Below, piece by piece: positions 62,223 through 64,000 of a stretch of 64,000 nt of DNA (position 1 is the stretch's first letter; each line of letters begins with the position of its first letter). The notes under the pieces are model-generated. The model did not search any database, was not told where the DNA came from, and was given only the letters and a program-made list of their open reading frames with translations. The position numbers were made by a program, and so were the translations under genes. The stretch spans positions 186,001 through 250,000 of the forward strand of contig VCMS01000047.1 in assembly GCA_022539475.1 (NCBI GenBank), given 5' to 3'. Source of the DNA: Gracilaria domingensis (Eukaryota; Rhodophyta; Florideophyceae; Gracilariales; Gracilariaceae).

Positions 62223-63111
62223 GTTTGGTAGGGGCTACCTGTCAAGCGTCATGACATGGTTCAGACCCCGATAGTCGACACAGAACCGGGGCTTTCCATC
62301 CTTTTTTATGTGCGATGACAACTGGAAAGGACCAAGGAGAGGTGGACGGCTTGATGATCCCGGCGGACAACATTTTGTCGACCTCTTTCCGAACAACGTC
62401 GTCATGCTTTGGGGGTAGCCTCTGGACCTTTGAATGAATTGGGGTCTCGACACTGAGGTCAAACTTGTGCGTTACCGGAACGTCAGAGGGCCTAAGATCA
62501 TACAAGGACCATGCTATGACATTCAAGTTATCCAGAACAGCGAGGAGGTCCACCCGTATATCTCTTGGGAGATGAGAGATCCGTTCTAGAATCACCTCCT
62601 CCTTGTTGGTGTCGGGGGCGGTAATCACGTCGGGCGAGTGTGCGACCGAGTGAATCTTGCGCAATTGGATCTTGCAGAGAATACTCAATGTCCTGTGCTG
62701 GGCACGTAGGCTCGGCTACAACTTCTTCGTCGCGGCTTGGGTCTTGTGAATGTTCATCATCTCCCGTGGTCTGGGTGTCGATTTCGTCCGGAGGTAGTTC
62801 TTTTTCAAATGCTATGACATAACCGCCGGAGTCGTCGTCCTCCAGCATTCCTACGCGGTTGAGCGGTAGGTTCTGTGCTTCTAGATGAGGGGGATGCGCG
62901 GGTGACGGTAATGGATGTCGCAATTGAACCCGCACGTCCAAGAAGTCAGTAACTGACTGGCCTTCGGCTAAAGGAAGCAGAACTACTTCGTCTCTGATCG
63001 GGATAGTAAGGACAGGGTCGCGGTAGAGTGGTGAGCCAATGAGGTCTACTTCCTCCGGTGAGGAGTCATCCTGATCGTCACTACCGTCTGGGAACTCCGT
63101 CGGGCTTTCAT
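62223..63111 (-). pseudogene. Gypsy pol part 2: linker end and RT N-terminus
   Basis: Two frames overlapping at about 62.65 kb. The first (to 62528) is acidic linker. The second carries the conserved RT entry (FDLSVETPIHSKVQRLPPKH, EVDKMLSAGIIKPSTSPWSF) and breaks at an A6 run near 62308, after which the frame with CVDYRGLNHV continues to an in-frame TAG at the position of the usual Tyr in DRYPLP. Confidence 0.8.
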
Positions 63112-64000
63112 CTACGGGCCCACGTCAGGAGACCGGACTTCACTGTCCTCGCTGGCGTTATTAGCCCTGGGTGCAATACTTGTAAGAATCACGACATTCA
63201 CATCTTCTGGCTGTACGCTGGTATCCGTAGACTCGCTCTGGAGGAAGGAGGGATTGGGTCCGGACCTTTCTTCGATAAGGAGATCTGCCTGCACTTCTTC
63301 CTCCGCGTCTTCGAATCGTCGATCCTCGTCATCATCATACTGGGAGATCAGCTGGGGTTGCTGACGCCGTGCTGGTCCGACTGCCACCCTTTCTCCCTCT
63401 GAAGGAATCCGTGGGCCATTGGGTCCGGCAATATGCACATTATTTGCATGAGGGTTCTCCCCACGCTCTGCGGTCAAACTATCCAGATGGATCTGAGTCC
63501 CGATGGTACGCCAGGTGAAGTTAGGGCCGTTGGAATCTTCATCCTGAGTCGGTCGACGGGCTTGGACAGATGCTTGGGGTCCTTCGGACGGTCCGGCTCT
63601 GGTAGGCTGTGCTGTCACATCGGCTGGTTCTTCCTGACCATCGTCTTCTTCTTCGCCATCCTGGGATCCTGCTTCCGCATCCCTTTCCATTACTGCCACT
63701 AAGGTCACTTCGGCGCCACCAGGGGTTCGCTGCTTTGGAAAGGGGAGGTTAGCAAAGTCCTCCGACTCGTCTTCAGAGTCAGACGGGATAGCATCAGAGT
63801 CTGACGTAAAATCTTCGCTATCTGTCTCAGACAACGGGACAAATGCTTCTAATCCGGAACGATCGGAGTCGAGTCCTATAACGACGTGCTTCTTGTTGTA
63901 ACTCATGGTGACTTCTTGTGTGCCAAGATCGATACAGACATGCAGCTTTTCTAGCGTGGGGTTCCCGATGATTACATCGAAGGGGGGCTTCTCGATAACA
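63112..64000 (-). pseudogene. Gypsy pol part 1: protease end and acidic linker
   Basis: The frame enters from the right edge with the end of a retropepsin-like aspartic protease (FDVIIGNPTLEKL, then CIDLGTQEVTM). It continues as ~250 residues of Asp/Glu/Ser-rich linker (LSETDSEDFTSDSD and similar) to a stop at 63112. A frameshift near there lets the linker continue in another frame into the next part. The catalytic Asp of the protease lies outside the window. Confidence 0.75.

Larger units (their letters stand above)
59465..64000 (-). mobile_element. Decayed Ty3/Gypsy retrotransposon, pol region (5' part outside window)
   Basis: In the minus-strand direction the order is protease end, long acidic linker, reverse transcriptase, RNase H, integrase: the Ty3/Gypsy pol order (integrase last). 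Gag and the 5' LTR lie beyond 64000. The reading frame is broken by at least three frameshifts and two in-frame TAG codons, so this copy cannot make a full polyprotein. The individual parts are listed below. Confidence 0.9.

Noticed and set aside
52848-62225. Stop-codon reassignment or programmed readthrough (TAG/TAA inside several domains)
   Set aside because: Well-supported genes here terminate with TAG, TAA and TGA, and the interrupted genes sit among decayed transposons, so ordinary mutation or sequence error is simpler.
1-64000. tRNA or rRNA genes
   Set aside because: No T-loop (GGTTCRANNCC) with a matching acceptor stem was found by eye; a covariance-model scan would be decisive.

Overview
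The window is nuclear DNA from a eukaryote. It carries spliceosomal introns of roughly 70-160 nt, most with a GT(A/C)-type donor and an obvious CTAAC-like branch site, RING/KH/BED/PH domain proteins, an ESCRT-I subunit, an exosome subunit, a CSE1-type exportin and MSH6. Genes are intron-poor (most have none, a few have one or two). A DnaJ-like CxxCxGxG protein with a transit-peptide-like N-terminus suggests a plastid. Intron-poor genes, plastid-type proteins and gypsy/hAT debris fit a red alga best; this is inference from gene content only, and other intron-poor algae are not excluded.

Layout. 1-2.7 kb: 5' part of an NB-ARC/WD40 (NLR-like STAND) gene running off the left edge on the minus strand. 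2.7-10.7 kb: gene-poor, AT-rich DNA with GA/CT microsatellites, one copy of a dispersed repeat family and a 26-G run. 10.8-21.6 kb: a very GC-rich block with six tightly packed genes: a four-KH RNA-binding protein (+), a PH-domain protein kinase (-), a RING-H2 protein (-), a mitochondrial-type NFU scaffold (+), a BED-finger/SelW-fold fusion (-) and a two-pore K+ channel (-). At about 21.7 kb the composition drops abruptly. A diverged, AT-richer paralogue of the same channel lies at 24.7-25.8 kb.

26-47 kb is a normal-looking housekeeping stretch: a RING-LON protein, CSE1/XPO2, MSH6, a plastid DnaJ-like zinc protein, a small RING-H2 protein, VPS28, a small MBD/WW-like protein, RRP4 and UDP-glucuronate decarboxylase. 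Many neighbours form divergent pairs sharing 370-950 bp promoters (RING-H2/NFU, MSH6/DnaJ-like, VPS28/small protein, RRP4/UXS). Two convergent pairs are separated by only 38 bp between stop codons.

47-64 kb is accessory DNA: a foldback element, a frameshifted hAT transposase, unrecognised membrane ORFs, a SPOC-like gene and a double C2H2-finger gene (each with one in-frame stop), a motif-rich repeat cluster, a 45-bp tandem array, and a decayed Ty3/Gypsy pol (minus strand) running off the right edge.

The most novel item is the BED zinc finger fused to a SelW/Rdx fold whose redox CxxC has become SxxS. Next are the NLR-WD40 gene, the dispersed CT-ended repeat family, the paired channel paralogues of opposite base composition, and the CATTCAAATG-flanked GC-rich element.
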